NCBI GenBank assembly: GCA_034180005.1
Contig: JAXFPC010000027.1
Location: 1 to 24,461 of the forward strand
From: JAXFPC01 sp034180005
GTDB taxonomy: Bacteria; Bacillota; Negativicutes; Acidaminococcales; Acidaminococcaceae
Direction: 5' to 3'
DNA: 24,461 nt
Below the pieces are notes generated by a model. The model was given only the letters and a program-made list of their open reading frames with translations, did no database searches and was not told the origin of the DNA. Each line of letters begins with the position of its first letter. The stretch's first letter is position 1. This document shows, piece after piece, positions 8,134 through 14,363 of this stretch. The position numbers and the translations under genes were made by a program.

Positions 8134-8814
8134 ATGAGATATACTGATATTAGCGAGGCGATTTTCTTAGATCGTCCCAATCGATTTATTGCACATATTT
8201 TAGTTGACGGCAGAGAAGAGATCGCTCATGTTAAAAATACCGGACGTTGCCGCGAACTGCTCGTGCCGGGATGCAAAATTTTTGTGCAGCATCATGACGA
8301 TACCAAGAGGAGGACGCGCTACTCGCTCATCGCGGTGAATAAAGGCGATTTGCTGATAAATATGGATTCACAGGCTCCTAATAAGGTTGTGGAGGAGTGG
8401 CTTACAGAAAAAAATCCTTTCGGGAAGCTGCGACTTCTGCGTCCGGAGTATACCTATGAAAGTTCCAGATTCGATTTCTATCTTGAAACTGCGACAAAAA
8501 AATACTTTGTCGAGGTTAAAGGAGTGACACTTGAGAATAATGGGGCGGTATTTTTTCCGGATGCTCCCACAGAGCGCGGCATTAAACATTTACAGGAGCT
8601 GAGCAGGGCTATTGCCGACGGATACCATGCAGCGATTATTTTTGTAGTGCAGATGTCCGGCGTGAGATTTTTTGCTCCGAACGAAATTACGCACCCGGAG
8701 TTTGCCACAGCTCTTCGAGAGGCCCAGCGAAGCGGAGTGGAAATTTTGGCTTACGAGTGTTCGGTAACACCTGACAGCGTGATGCTTAGCAGAAAGGTGC
8801 CGATAAAAATTTAA
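8134..8814 (+). CDS. sfsA: SfsA family DNA/RNA nuclease
   Basis: The 226-residue protein shows all SfsA landmarks: RPNRFIAHI near the N-terminus, HVKNTGRCRELL, LINMDSQAPN, SRFDFYLE and the nuclease-like core FVEVKGVTLE followed by FPDAPTERGIKHLQEL. The family, named for sugar fermentation stimulation, has an OB-like N-terminal domain and a restriction-endonuclease-like (PD-D/ExK) domain; here the acidic residue of SRFDF and the EVK match that core. Its cell role is still unclear. ATG at 8134 gives the canonical MRYTDI start; the ribosome site is weak. No terminator is seen before lgt. Confidence 0.93.
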   Translation: MRYTDISEAIFLDRPNRFIAHILVDGREEIAHVKNTGRCRELLVPGCKIFVQHHDDTKRRTRYSLIAVNKGDLLINMDSQAPNKVVEEWLTEKNPFGKLRLLRPEYTYESSRFDFYLETATKKYFVEVKGVTLENNGAVFFPDAPTERGIKHLQELSRAIADGYHAAIIFVVQMSGVRFFAPNEITHPEFATALREAQRSGVEILAYECSVTPDSVMLSRKVPIKI

Positions 8815-8943
8815 GATTTTTTCGGGAAGTTTTCATAATTTGCTTAGTACATAAGCGTGTCATGCGATTTGTAGAAGCTGCGGTCGCTATCATTATTTGG
8901 TCGGAGTAGTCTTCTCTACGACTCAACAACCAGGAGGATTTTA

Positions 8944-9735
8944 ATGCATCAATATTTATTTCACATAGGCGATTTTCCCATAAGAATGTACGGCTTGATG
9001 CTTTGTTTGGCGATTGCTTTGGCGACCGGAACGGCATACTTTTTAGCTAAACAGGACGGACGTTGGCATGAACATGTTTTGGATATAGGAATTTATGGCG
9101 GATTCGCAGGTCTCATAGGCGGCAGATTGTGGGATGTTTTTTTCTTCGACTGGGATTATTACAGTGAACATCTCTGGGAGATTCCCTATGTTTGGCAGGG
9201 CGGTATGGCCGTGCAGGGTGGGATGCTGGCAGGAGTAATTTGCGGTATCTGGTATTGTAAAAAGCATGGGATCGATTGGTTGGCGTTCGGAGATATAGTG
9301 GTGCCTGCGCTGTTGATAGGACAATCCGTAGGCAGAATGGCCAATTTACTCAACGGAGATGCTTTCGGAACCCCTACGGGAGGAAATTTCGGACTTTTAT
9401 ATCCGGAGGGAACATTGGCGTACAAAATTTACGGAGCTCAGCCGCTATGGCCGGCAGAGGTTTGGGAAGGGCAGCTTGATATTGTGCTTTTCGCTTTGCT
9501 GCTTCTGTTCAGAACGACAAATCACGTTAGAGGTCAAGCTTTATTTTTGTATCCGATGCTTTATTCAGCGCTGCGGTTTTTTTTGGAAATGCTGCGCGGC
9601 GATTACGCTGAACCGTGGCTTTGGGGTATGACATCGGCACAGGCGACCAGCGTAGGATTCTTTCTTTTCGGTCTTATTGGTTTTGTCTATTTGGGTTACA
9701 GTGAGCGCAGGAAAAAAAACAAACAAAGTTATTGA
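8944..9735 (+). CDS. lgt: Prolipoprotein diacylglyceryl transferase
   Basis: Lgt is the inner-membrane enzyme that moves a diacylglyceryl group from phosphatidylglycerol to the lipobox cysteine of prolipoproteins such as the MetQ encoded nearby. The 263-residue protein has several hydrophobic segments, an N-terminal IRMYGLML segment, the Lgt signature GRMANLLNGDAFG (130-142; Arg131, Asn134, Asn137) and a C-terminal RFFLEMLRGD. The position corresponding to the E. coli His103 region (WQGGMAVQGG) has Gln91 in place of histidine. AGGAGG at 8932-8937 sets the start. The TGA (9733-9735) lies inside the -35 of the following tRNA promoter. The 129 bases upstream hold no gene and no clear promoter. 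Confidence 0.95.
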   Translation: MHQYLFHIGDFPIRMYGLMLCLAIALATGTAYFLAKQDGRWHEHVLDIGIYGGFAGLIGGRLWDVFFFDWDYYSEHLWEIPYVWQGGMAVQGGMLAGVICGIWYCKKHGIDWLAFGDIVVPALLIGQSVGRMANLLNGDAFGTPTGGNFGLLYPEGTLAYKIYGAQPLWPAEVWEGQLDIVLFALLLLFRTTNHVRGQALFLYPMLYSALRFFLEMLRGDYAEPWLWGMTSAQATSVGFFLFGLIGFVYLGYSERRKKNKQSY

Positions 9736-9760
9736 CAAACAAAATATAATTGGCTATAAT
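9732..9760 (+). promoter_or_regulatory. Consensus promoter of tRNA-Arg
   Basis: TTGACA (9732-9737), 17 bases, TATAAT (9755-9760): an exact consensus match. The -35 contains the lgt stop codon. Confidence 0.92.
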
Positions 9761-9788
9761 ATCTACGTTGCCTGAAAGCAATTTAAGT

Positions 9789-9865
9789 GACTCCATAGCT
9801 CAGCTGGATAGAGCGTTTGACTACGAATCAAAAGGTCGCAGGTTCGAATCCTGCTGGGGTCACCA
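9789..9865 (+). tRNA. tRNA-Arg (anticodon ACG)
   Basis: 77 bases fold as a cloverleaf: acceptor GACTCCA with TGGGGTC, D arm GCTC/GAGC, anticodon stem TTTGA/TCAAA with loop CTACGAA (anticodon ACG), T arm GCAGG/CCTGC with TTCGAAT, discriminator A and encoded CCA. The ACG anticodon is expected to be deaminated to ICG for reading CGN codons. Confidence 0.97.
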
Positions 9866-9876
9866 CTGAAAAATCA

Positions 9877-9904
9877 AGCCACAGCGTTTGCTGTGGCTTT
9901 TTTG
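9877..9904 (+). terminator. Terminator after tRNA-Arg
   Basis: AGCCACAGC (9877-9885), loop GTTT, GCTGTGGCT (9890-9898), then a T run. It makes the tRNA a single-gene transcription unit. Confidence 0.93.
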
Positions 9905-9923
9905 TTAGACATTACGCAACAAT

Positions 9924-9953
9924 AATAAGCGGAAACGACTTATTGTGTTTCCG
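9924..9953 (+). repeat. Overlapping inverted repeats in the pdxK upstream region
   Basis: AATAAG (9924-9929) can pair with CTTATT (9939-9944), and CGGAAAC (9930-9936) with GTTTCCG (9947-9953). The two stems interleave, so they are alternative or pseudoknotted; loop lengths of 0-2 bases make a simple pseudoknot strained. No known riboswitch is recognised. The remaining bases to 10070 show nothing I can name. Confidence 0.35.
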
Positions 9954-10070
9954 AACAGTTGCATAGGAGAGCGACCAATCTGCCGGCGAGTTTGAAGTCA
10001 AAGACACGAATAGTATAAATTTGGACATATAAAATAAAAGTAAACTGGCGATATTAATATAATCAGTAGA

Positions 10071-10079
10071 TGTTATAAT
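10071..10079 (+). promoter_or_regulatory. Extended -10 promoter of pdxK
   Basis: TGT followed by TATAAT (10074-10079) is an extended -10 (TGnTATAAT). No good -35 is seen at the right distance, which an extended -10 can offset. The ribosome site GGAGG is at 10110-10114. Confidence 0.55.
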
Positions 10080-10121
10080 ACTGAGAGTGAAAAAGTTTTA
10101 TATTGAAACGGAGGCAATGAT

Positions 10122-10937
10122 ATGACTTATTTAAATAAAGCTTTGACAATAGCCGGGAGTGATTCCAGCGGTGGCGCCGGGATGCAGGCGGATCTTAAAA
10201 CTTTTGAAGAGCTTGGTGTCTACGGTATGACCGCTTTGACTTGTATAGTTACAATGGACCCGCACAGTGGTTGGGAGCACGGTTTTTTTCCTTTGGATGT
10301 ATCCGTTGTTGAGAGTCAGCTCGTTACGATAGTGGAGGGCGTAGGAATTAATGCCATGAAGACGGGCATGCTGGGCAGTACCGATCTGGTCGATCTCGTT
10401 GCACGTTCAATTGATAAGTATAAGCTCAAAAACATTGTAATAGATCCGGTTATGGTATGTAAGGGATGCAATGATATTCTTGTTCCCGATGCGGCGGATG
10501 CAATTAAAAGTTTACTTTTGCAGCGTTGCGACGTAATTACTCCCAACATCATAGAAGCCGCTTTTTTGGCAGGTATGCAGGAACTGAAAAACGTGGAAGA
10601 AATAAAAGAAGCTGCAGGCAGGATTGTGGAGTTGGGTGCCAAGAATGTCGTCATAAAAGGCGGCGAAAGATTGGCAACGAATGAGGCGGTTGATATTTTT
10701 TACGACGGCCACAATTTTGAGGAAATGTCTTCTGAAAAAGTTTATCCGTCTTATAATCACGGTGCAGGCTGCACTTATTCGGCAGCTGTTACCGCAGGAT
10801 TGGCCAACGGATTATCCGTTGCTGAAGCTGTGCGCCAGGCGAAAGCCTTTATCACAGCTGCATTGAAGCATTCTTTCAGACTCAATGAGTTTATAGGTTG
10901 CACAAATCATACAGCTTATAAAAAATATAATTTATAA
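10122..10937 (+). CDS. pdxK: Pyridoxine/pyridoxal kinase, Bacillus PdxK type
   Basis: The 271-residue ribokinase-fold enzyme phosphorylates pyridoxine, pyridoxal or pyridoxamine in vitamin B6 salvage. It opens with LTIAGSDSSGGAGMQADLKTF, shared with ThiD (hydroxymethylpyrimidine kinase). It resembles the Bacillus and Staphylococcus PdxK more closely along its length: TMDPHSGWEHGFFPLD, INAMKTGML, IDPVMVCKG, and HGAGCTYSAAVTA. The cysteine pair typical of that dual-cysteine class is present as Cys113 (MVCKG) and Cys217 (HGAGC). No thiamine genes are nearby, which also favours B6 salvage, though side activity on HMP is possible. It is monocistronic, with its own promoter and terminator. Confidence 0.88.
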   Translation: MTYLNKALTIAGSDSSGGAGMQADLKTFEELGVYGMTALTCIVTMDPHSGWEHGFFPLDVSVVESQLVTIVEGVGINAMKTGMLGSTDLVDLVARSIDKYKLKNIVIDPVMVCKGCNDILVPDAADAIKSLLLQRCDVITPNIIEAAFLAGMQELKNVEEIKEAAGRIVELGAKNVVIKGGERLATNEAVDIFYDGHNFEEMSSEKVYPSYNHGAGCTYSAAVTAGLANGLSVAEAVRQAKAFITAALKHSFRLNEFIGCTNHTAYKKYNL

Positions 10938-10944
10938 AAGTTTT

Positions 10945-10974
10945 ATGCCGGACTCTCAGAGTCCGGCATTTTTG
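10945..10974 (+). terminator. Terminator after pdxK
   Basis: ATGCCGGACT (10945-10954) pairs with AGTCCGGCAT (10960-10969) with a small loop and a T run. Confidence 0.93.
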
Positions 10975-11003
10975 TTGCGCAGAGATATCGTCTCGCGTAT
11001 AAT
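10975..11003 (+). promoter_or_regulatory. Promoter of the HAD phosphatase gene
   Basis: TTGCGC (10975-10980), 17 bases, TATAAT (10998-11003), immediately after the pdxK terminator. AAGGAG follows at 11011-11016. Confidence 0.75.
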
Positions 11004-11024
11004 ATTACGCAAGGAGATGTAGAT

Positions 11025-11678
11025 ATGAAATATGAATTAGTCGTTTTTGACATGGACGGTACTATTCTGGATACACTGGATGATTTGTATACGTCCATAA
11101 ATTTTGCTTTGAAAAATAACAGTTTGCCTGCTCGCTCGAAGGAAGAGATTAGAAAATTTTTGGGAAACGGACTTATGCACTTGGCGATATCCAGCGTTCC
11201 GGCGGGTACGGAACAAAAAGAAGTGGATAATGTTTGCGCTGATTTTTCTGCGCACTACAAGAAACATTGCGCCGATAAGACAAAACCGTATGAAGGAATT
11301 TTAGCGTTGCTCGCGGCGCTCAGAGCTGCGAATATAAGAACGGCTGTTGTTTCCAATAAACCTGACTTCGGCGTGCAGGAACTTGTGAATAGATATTTTC
11401 ACGGATTGTTCGACTATGCTGTGGGCGAGCGCGCCGGAATCAGAAGAAAACCTGCTCCGGATACAGTAAATTCTGTAATGAAGCATTTGCATATTGGAGC
11501 TGAAAACACAATTTATGTAGGCGATTCCGAAGTTGATTTGCAAACGGCAAAAAACTCAGGAATCAGTTGTTGTATTGTCAGCTGGGGATTTCGTGATAAA
11601 TCGTATCTTGCGGCATGCGGAGCGGAGGAAATCGTTTCAGATATTGAGGAATTAAGAGCAAAGTTATTGCAGATATGA
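11025..11678 (+). CDS. HAD-family phosphatase, phosphoglycolate phosphatase-like
   Basis: A 217-residue HAD hydrolase with motif I VVFDMDGTILDT (Asp9/Asp11), a helical cap from about 20 to 85, motif II AVVSNKPDF, motif III lysine in GIRRKPAPD and motif IV YVGDSEVDLQTAKNSG. This is the Gph/PGP subfamily pattern, which hydrolyses 2-phosphoglycolate or other small phosphates such as pyrophosphate (PpaX); the substrate cannot be fixed from sequence. AAGGAG at 11011-11016 with 8 bases to the ATG supports the start. It is separated from pdxK by a terminator and has its own promoter, so the two need not be functionally linked. Confidence 0.85.
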   Translation: MKYELVVFDMDGTILDTLDDLYTSINFALKNNSLPARSKEEIRKFLGNGLMHLAISSVPAGTEQKEVDNVCADFSAHYKKHCADKTKPYEGILALLAALRAANIRTAVVSNKPDFGVQELVNRYFHGLFDYAVGERAGIRRKPAPDTVNSVMKHLHIGAENTIYVGDSEVDLQTAKNSGISCCIVSWGFRDKSYLAACGAEEIVSDIEELRAKLLQI

Positions 11679-11744
11679 TTTTTTGTATTGCGAAGAATTT
11701 TGTCCGACATATAGGCGTTTAGATTTTTAGCGTGAGCGGTTAAA

Positions 11745-11790
11745 ATAAAAAACCGGAATTCACTATGTAAGTGAATTCCGGTCAAATTTT
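11745..11790 (-). terminator. Terminator after tRNA-Pro (likely bidirectional)
   Basis: ACCGGAATTCAC (11752-11763) pairs with GTGAATTCCGGT (11771-11782). On the minus strand the stem is followed at once by TTTTTTATTTT, ending the tRNA transcript; on the plus strand a T run also follows after TCAAA, so it may close the HAD gene transcript as well. Confidence 0.88.
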
Positions 11791-11796
11791 TTATTT

Positions 11797-11873
11797 TGGT
11801 CGGGGCGGCGAGATTCGAACTCACGGCCTCTTGTACCCGAAACAAGCGCGCTACCAAGCTGCGCCACGCCCCG
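11797..11873 (-). tRNA. tRNA-Pro (anticodon CGG)
   Basis: On the minus strand: acceptor CGGGGCG/CGCCCCG, D arm GCGC/GCGC, anticodon stem CTTGT/ACAAG with loop TTCGGGT (anticodon CGG), T arm GTGAG/CTCGC with TTCGAAT, discriminator A and encoded CCA. 77 bases. Confidence 0.96.
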
Positions 11874-11891
11874 ACTTTACTAACTCCAGCA

Positions 11892-11924
11892 ACAGAATGT
11901 ATTATAGACTATAATACATTCTGT
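11892..11924. repeat. 33-bp perfect palindrome overlapping the tRNA-Pro promoter
   Basis: Arms ACAGAATGTATTATAG (11892-11907) and its exact reverse complement (11909-11924) flank one central A at 11908. It spans the whole spacer and -10 of the tRNA-Pro promoter and touches the -35. No T run follows on either strand. Confidence 0.95.
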
Positions 11925-11929
11925 GTCAA
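11901..11929 (-). promoter_or_regulatory. Consensus promoter of tRNA-Pro
   Basis: Minus strand TTGACA (complement of 11924-11929), 17 bases, TATAAT (complement of 11901-11906): exact consensus. The -10 and spacer lie inside the 33-bp palindrome. Confidence 0.92.
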
Positions 11930-11938
11930 GGTATTTTT

Positions 11939-12274
11939 CTAGCCCTGCGTAACTACGCGGATGCTTGTAACTTCAAACGCTTCCTGAATTGCAGGAAGCA
12001 ATTCACGCTCGATGTTGGTGCGGTGAAGTTCGCTGGATGCAACTATCAAAATCCGCGTATCGGCATAATTGATATTATGAATACGGTTTACGAGGCGCAC
12101 AAATTTTTCCTCGCCGATAATAGTTTTCAGTTTCTGAAGTTTTTCGAAGACAAGCGGTTTTTCCTGCGCCATACGCTCTTCAAGCGGGGAAAAAGGAACC
12201 GTAACTACTCTGGCGTCTTGAGCAAGGACAAAATTTTCCTCGCCTTCGCCGGGAACTACTAAATCTTCACGCAT
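11939..12274 (-). CDS. Small protein resembling DnaA domain I, function unknown
   Basis: The 111-residue product is not a named protein I recognise with certainty. An acidic N-terminal part (residues 1-40) precedes a segment from about 42 to 110 whose pattern resembles the DnaA N-terminal domain: a helix (FEKLQKLKTIIGEEKFVRLV), a strand with alternating hydrophobics (DTRILIVASS), a helix (HRTNIERELLPAIQEAF) and a closing strand (SIRVVTQ). In DnaA this domain mediates self-association and binding of helicase and regulators; there is no AAA+ or DNA-binding part here. The resemblance is by eye and weak. A strong site GGAGG lies 6 bases before the ATG (complement of 12281-12285). It is transcribed towards tRNA-Pro with no terminator between them. 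Confidence 0.7.
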   Translation of the reverse strand: MREDLVVPGEGEENFVLAQDARVVTVPFSPLEERMAQEKPLVFEKLQKLKTIIGEEKFVRLVNRIHNINYADTRILIVASSELHRTNIERELLPAIQEAFEVTSIRVVTQG

Positions 12275-12374
12275 GATACATCCTCCGATACATTTGTATA
12301 AATACTACAATCCGACAAAGTACTGTCGTTAAAAATTTTTTGCAGGCAGATTCAGAGACCGGGGAATTATTATC

Positions 12375-12403
12375 TTGCAAATAAAAGTCCGGACGTATAT
12401 AAT
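12375..12403 (+). promoter_or_regulatory. Promoter of mscL
   Basis: TTGCAA (12375-12380), 17 bases, TATAAT (12398-12403). The leader carries a small inverted repeat CCTTAA-CT-TTAAGG at 12435-12448. The rest of the 219-base gap between divergent genes shows a short hairpin (12313-12328) and nothing else I can name. Confidence 0.75.
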
Positions 12404-12493
12404 TATAAAGTATGAAAACTTTTCAGTCAAGGAGCCTTAACTTTAAGGTGTTTTCACAATCAGCGCAGACGATTTCGAGGAAGGAGATTTTTT

Positions 12494-12919
12494 ATGTTTG
12501 AAGAGTTTAAAAAATTTGCCATGCGTGGCAATGTAGTGGATATGGCTGTAGGTGTTATTATTGGCGGCGCCTTCGGTAAAATTGTGGCATCTCTGGTATC
12601 CGATGTTATTATGCCTCCTATCGGTATGGTTATGGGCGGCATGGATTTGTCCAATATGTTCATCAGCCTTAACGGACAGGCGTATGCTTCTTTAGAGGCG
12701 GCAAAAAAAGCCGGAGCTCCGGTTATTGCTTACGGAAGCTTTATTAATTCTATAATTGACTTTTTGATTTTGGCGTTCGTTATTTTCATTATGGTCAGCC
12801 AAATCAACAAGATGAAAGAAGAGCCGGCAGTTGCTGAACCGCGTCTGTGTCCGTATTGCAAACAACCTGTGGACGATGAAGCTACCCGTTGTCCCCACTG
12901 CACGTCTGAACTTGCATGA
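12494..12919 (+). CDS. mscL: Large-conductance mechanosensitive channel with zinc-ribbon tail
   Basis: MscL opens under membrane tension to release solutes on osmotic downshock. The 141-residue protein has the N-terminal amphipathic helix FEEFKKFAMRGNVVDMAVG, TM1 with IIGGAFGKIVASLVSDVIMPP, a periplasmic loop (about 50-78), TM2 INSIIDFLILAFVIFIMV and the cytoplasmic helix after it. The tail ends in a clear zinc ribbon: CPYC (Cys119/Cys122) and CPHC (Cys133/Cys136), in the place of the usual plain C-terminal helix bundle. Such tails occur in some other MscL proteins as far as I recall. AGGAAGGAGA lies upstream of the ATG. Monocistronic, with own promoter and terminator. Confidence 0.94.
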   Translation: MFEEFKKFAMRGNVVDMAVGVIIGGAFGKIVASLVSDVIMPPIGMVMGGMDLSNMFISLNGQAYASLEAAKKAGAPVIAYGSFINSIIDFLILAFVIFIMVSQINKMKEEPAVAEPRLCPYCKQPVDDEATRCPHCTSELA

Positions 12920-12944
12920 CAGGACCATAATTGAAGCACTTTTT

Positions 12945-12982
12945 AATACCTTCGGAACAATCTTCCGGAGGTATTTTGTTTG
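12945..12982 (+). terminator. Terminator after mscL
   Basis: AATACCTTCGGAA (12945-12957) pairs over 13 positions (one G-U) with TTCCGGAGGTATT (12963-12975), followed by TTGTTT. Its tail overlaps the -35 of the tyrS promoter. Confidence 0.85.
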
Positions 12983-13008
12983 CCAATTCAATTGCTTTGG
13001 GTTATAAT
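12980..13008 (+). promoter_or_regulatory. Promoter of tyrS
   Basis: TTGCCA (12980-12985), 17 bases, TATAAT (13003-13008). The leader to the ATG at 13059 is about 45 bases, too short for a T-box, and no T-box GGTGGnACCGCG sequence is present. Confidence 0.8.
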
Positions 13009-13058
13009 AACTACTATAATTTACAGCTGCAAGCAAGGATTTTCAAGGAGGTAGGGAA

Positions 13059-14282
13059 ATGTCTGTTTTAGATGTGCTTCGAGAGCGCGGCTTTATAAAA
13101 CAAATGTCGCACGAAGCTGAGACGATAGATTTGCTGGAGAAGGAGAAAATTACTTTCTATATCGGCTTTGATCCTACTGCAGACAGTTTGCACGTGGGAC
13201 ATTTTATTGCTTTGATGATGATGGCTCACATGCAGAGAGCCGGACACCGTCCTATTTGCCTTTTGGGAGGCGGCACGGGTATGGTAGGAGATCCGAGCGG
13301 CAAGGATACGATGAGAAAGATGCTGACACGTGAGTTCATCGATCATAATATAGCGTGCTTTAAAAAACAGATGAGCCGGTTTATCGACTTTGAAAACGGG
13401 AAAGCAATCATGGCAAATAATGCAGACTGGTTGCTGGATTTGAATTATGTACAACTGCTCAGAGAAGTTGGCGTGCATTTTTCAGTCAATCGTATGCTGA
13501 CTGCTGAATGTTATAAGAAACGTTTGGAAGCCGGACTGTCATTTTTCGAAATGAACTATATGATTATGCAGAGCTATGATTTCTGGCATCTTAATAAGGA
13601 ATACGGCTGTGTTATGCAGTTGGGCGGCGATGATCAATGGTCCAACATGTTGGCAGGCGTAGAACTTATTCGTCGCAAAGAGCAGAAACCAGCTTTCTGT
13701 ATGACGTGTAAACTATTGACGACCAGCGACGGACGCAAAATGGGAAAAACAGAGAAGGGCGCGCTCTGGCTTGATCCAGAGAAAACATCGCCTTATGATT
13801 TTTACCAGTACTGGCGTAATGTAGATGACAATGATGTTGAGAATTGTTTGTCGTTGTTGACATTCATTCCGATGGAAGAAGTTCGCCGTCTGAGTTCTTT
13901 GCAGGATGCTGCCATCAATGAAGCTAAGAAAGTTTTGGCCTTTGAAGTCACTAAGCTGGTGCATGGAGAAGAAGAGGCCGTGAAAGCAAAGCAGGCAGCG
14001 GAGGCTCTTTTTGGCGGCGGTGCAGATCTCAGCAGTGTTCCCACCATTGAAATAACGGAGCATGATGCTCAATCGAAAAAAGTTATAGACGTTTTGACGG
14101 AAGCTCAGGTATTTTCCAGCAAACGTGAGGCCAGACAAATGATAGTTCAAGGGGGACTCAGCGTCGGAGAAAAAGTTTTGACGGATCCGGAAACAGTCTT
14201 TTCACCGGAAATGTTTGACGAAGAACGGAGTTTGCTGTTGCGTAAGGGAAAGAAAAAATATTTCCGAGTACTCGTAAAGTAA
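13059..14282 (+). CDS. tyrS: Tyrosyl-tRNA synthetase
   Basis: A 407-residue class I synthetase charging tRNA-Tyr. Seen: YIGFDPTADSLHVGH with the HIGH-equivalent HVGH (45-48), GGGTGMVGDPSGK, the tyrosine-site region MQLGGDDQWSNM, the KMSKS-equivalent KMGKT (227-231) followed by EKGALWLDPEKTSPYDFYQYW, and a C-terminal S4 RNA-binding domain (about 340-405: SKREARQMIVQGGLSVGEK). The KxGKT form places it in the TyrS rather than the TyrZ clade. A strong AAGGAGG site lies upstream. No T-box is visible, so control is not of that type. Confidence 0.97.
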   Translation: MSVLDVLRERGFIKQMSHEAETIDLLEKEKITFYIGFDPTADSLHVGHFIALMMMAHMQRAGHRPICLLGGGTGMVGDPSGKDTMRKMLTREFIDHNIACFKKQMSRFIDFENGKAIMANNADWLLDLNYVQLLREVGVHFSVNRMLTAECYKKRLEAGLSFFEMNYMIMQSYDFWHLNKEYGCVMQLGGDDQWSNMLAGVELIRRKEQKPAFCMTCKLLTTSDGRKMGKTEKGALWLDPEKTSPYDFYQYWRNVDDNDVENCLSLLTFIPMEEVRRLSSLQDAAINEAKKVLAFEVTKLVHGEEEAVKAKQAAEALFGGGADLSSVPTIEITEHDAQSKKVIDVLTEAQVFSSKREARQMIVQGGLSVGEKVLTDPETVFSPEMFDEERSLLLRKGKKKYFRVLVK

Positions 14283-14363
14283 ATAGTGTATATGGAAATG
14301 TTTGTATAATACGTACACTCGCAGGTAATTTTGTAATAGCATCACGATGTAAGGAGTATGTTT

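Noticed and set aside
8104..8136. GTG start that would extend sfsA by ten codons
   Set aside because: The extension overlaps the likely -10 element and has no match to the conserved SfsA N-terminus, which begins MRYTD at 8134.
10122..11678. pdxK and the following HAD gene as one B6 operon
   Set aside because: A strong terminator and a new promoter separate them.
11797..11929. Integration hotspot or attachment site at the tRNA genes
   Set aside because: No integrase, no duplicated tRNA 3' end and no mobile genes are visible near either tRNA.
12313..12340. Hairpin CGACA/TGTCG followed by an AT-rich run, read as a plus-strand terminator
   Set aside because: No plus-strand gene ends upstream of it, the stem is only five pairs, and TTAAAAA separates it from the T run.
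12980..14363. T-box leader before tyrS or brnQ
   Set aside because: The leaders are too short and lack the T-box core sequence and a terminator stem.
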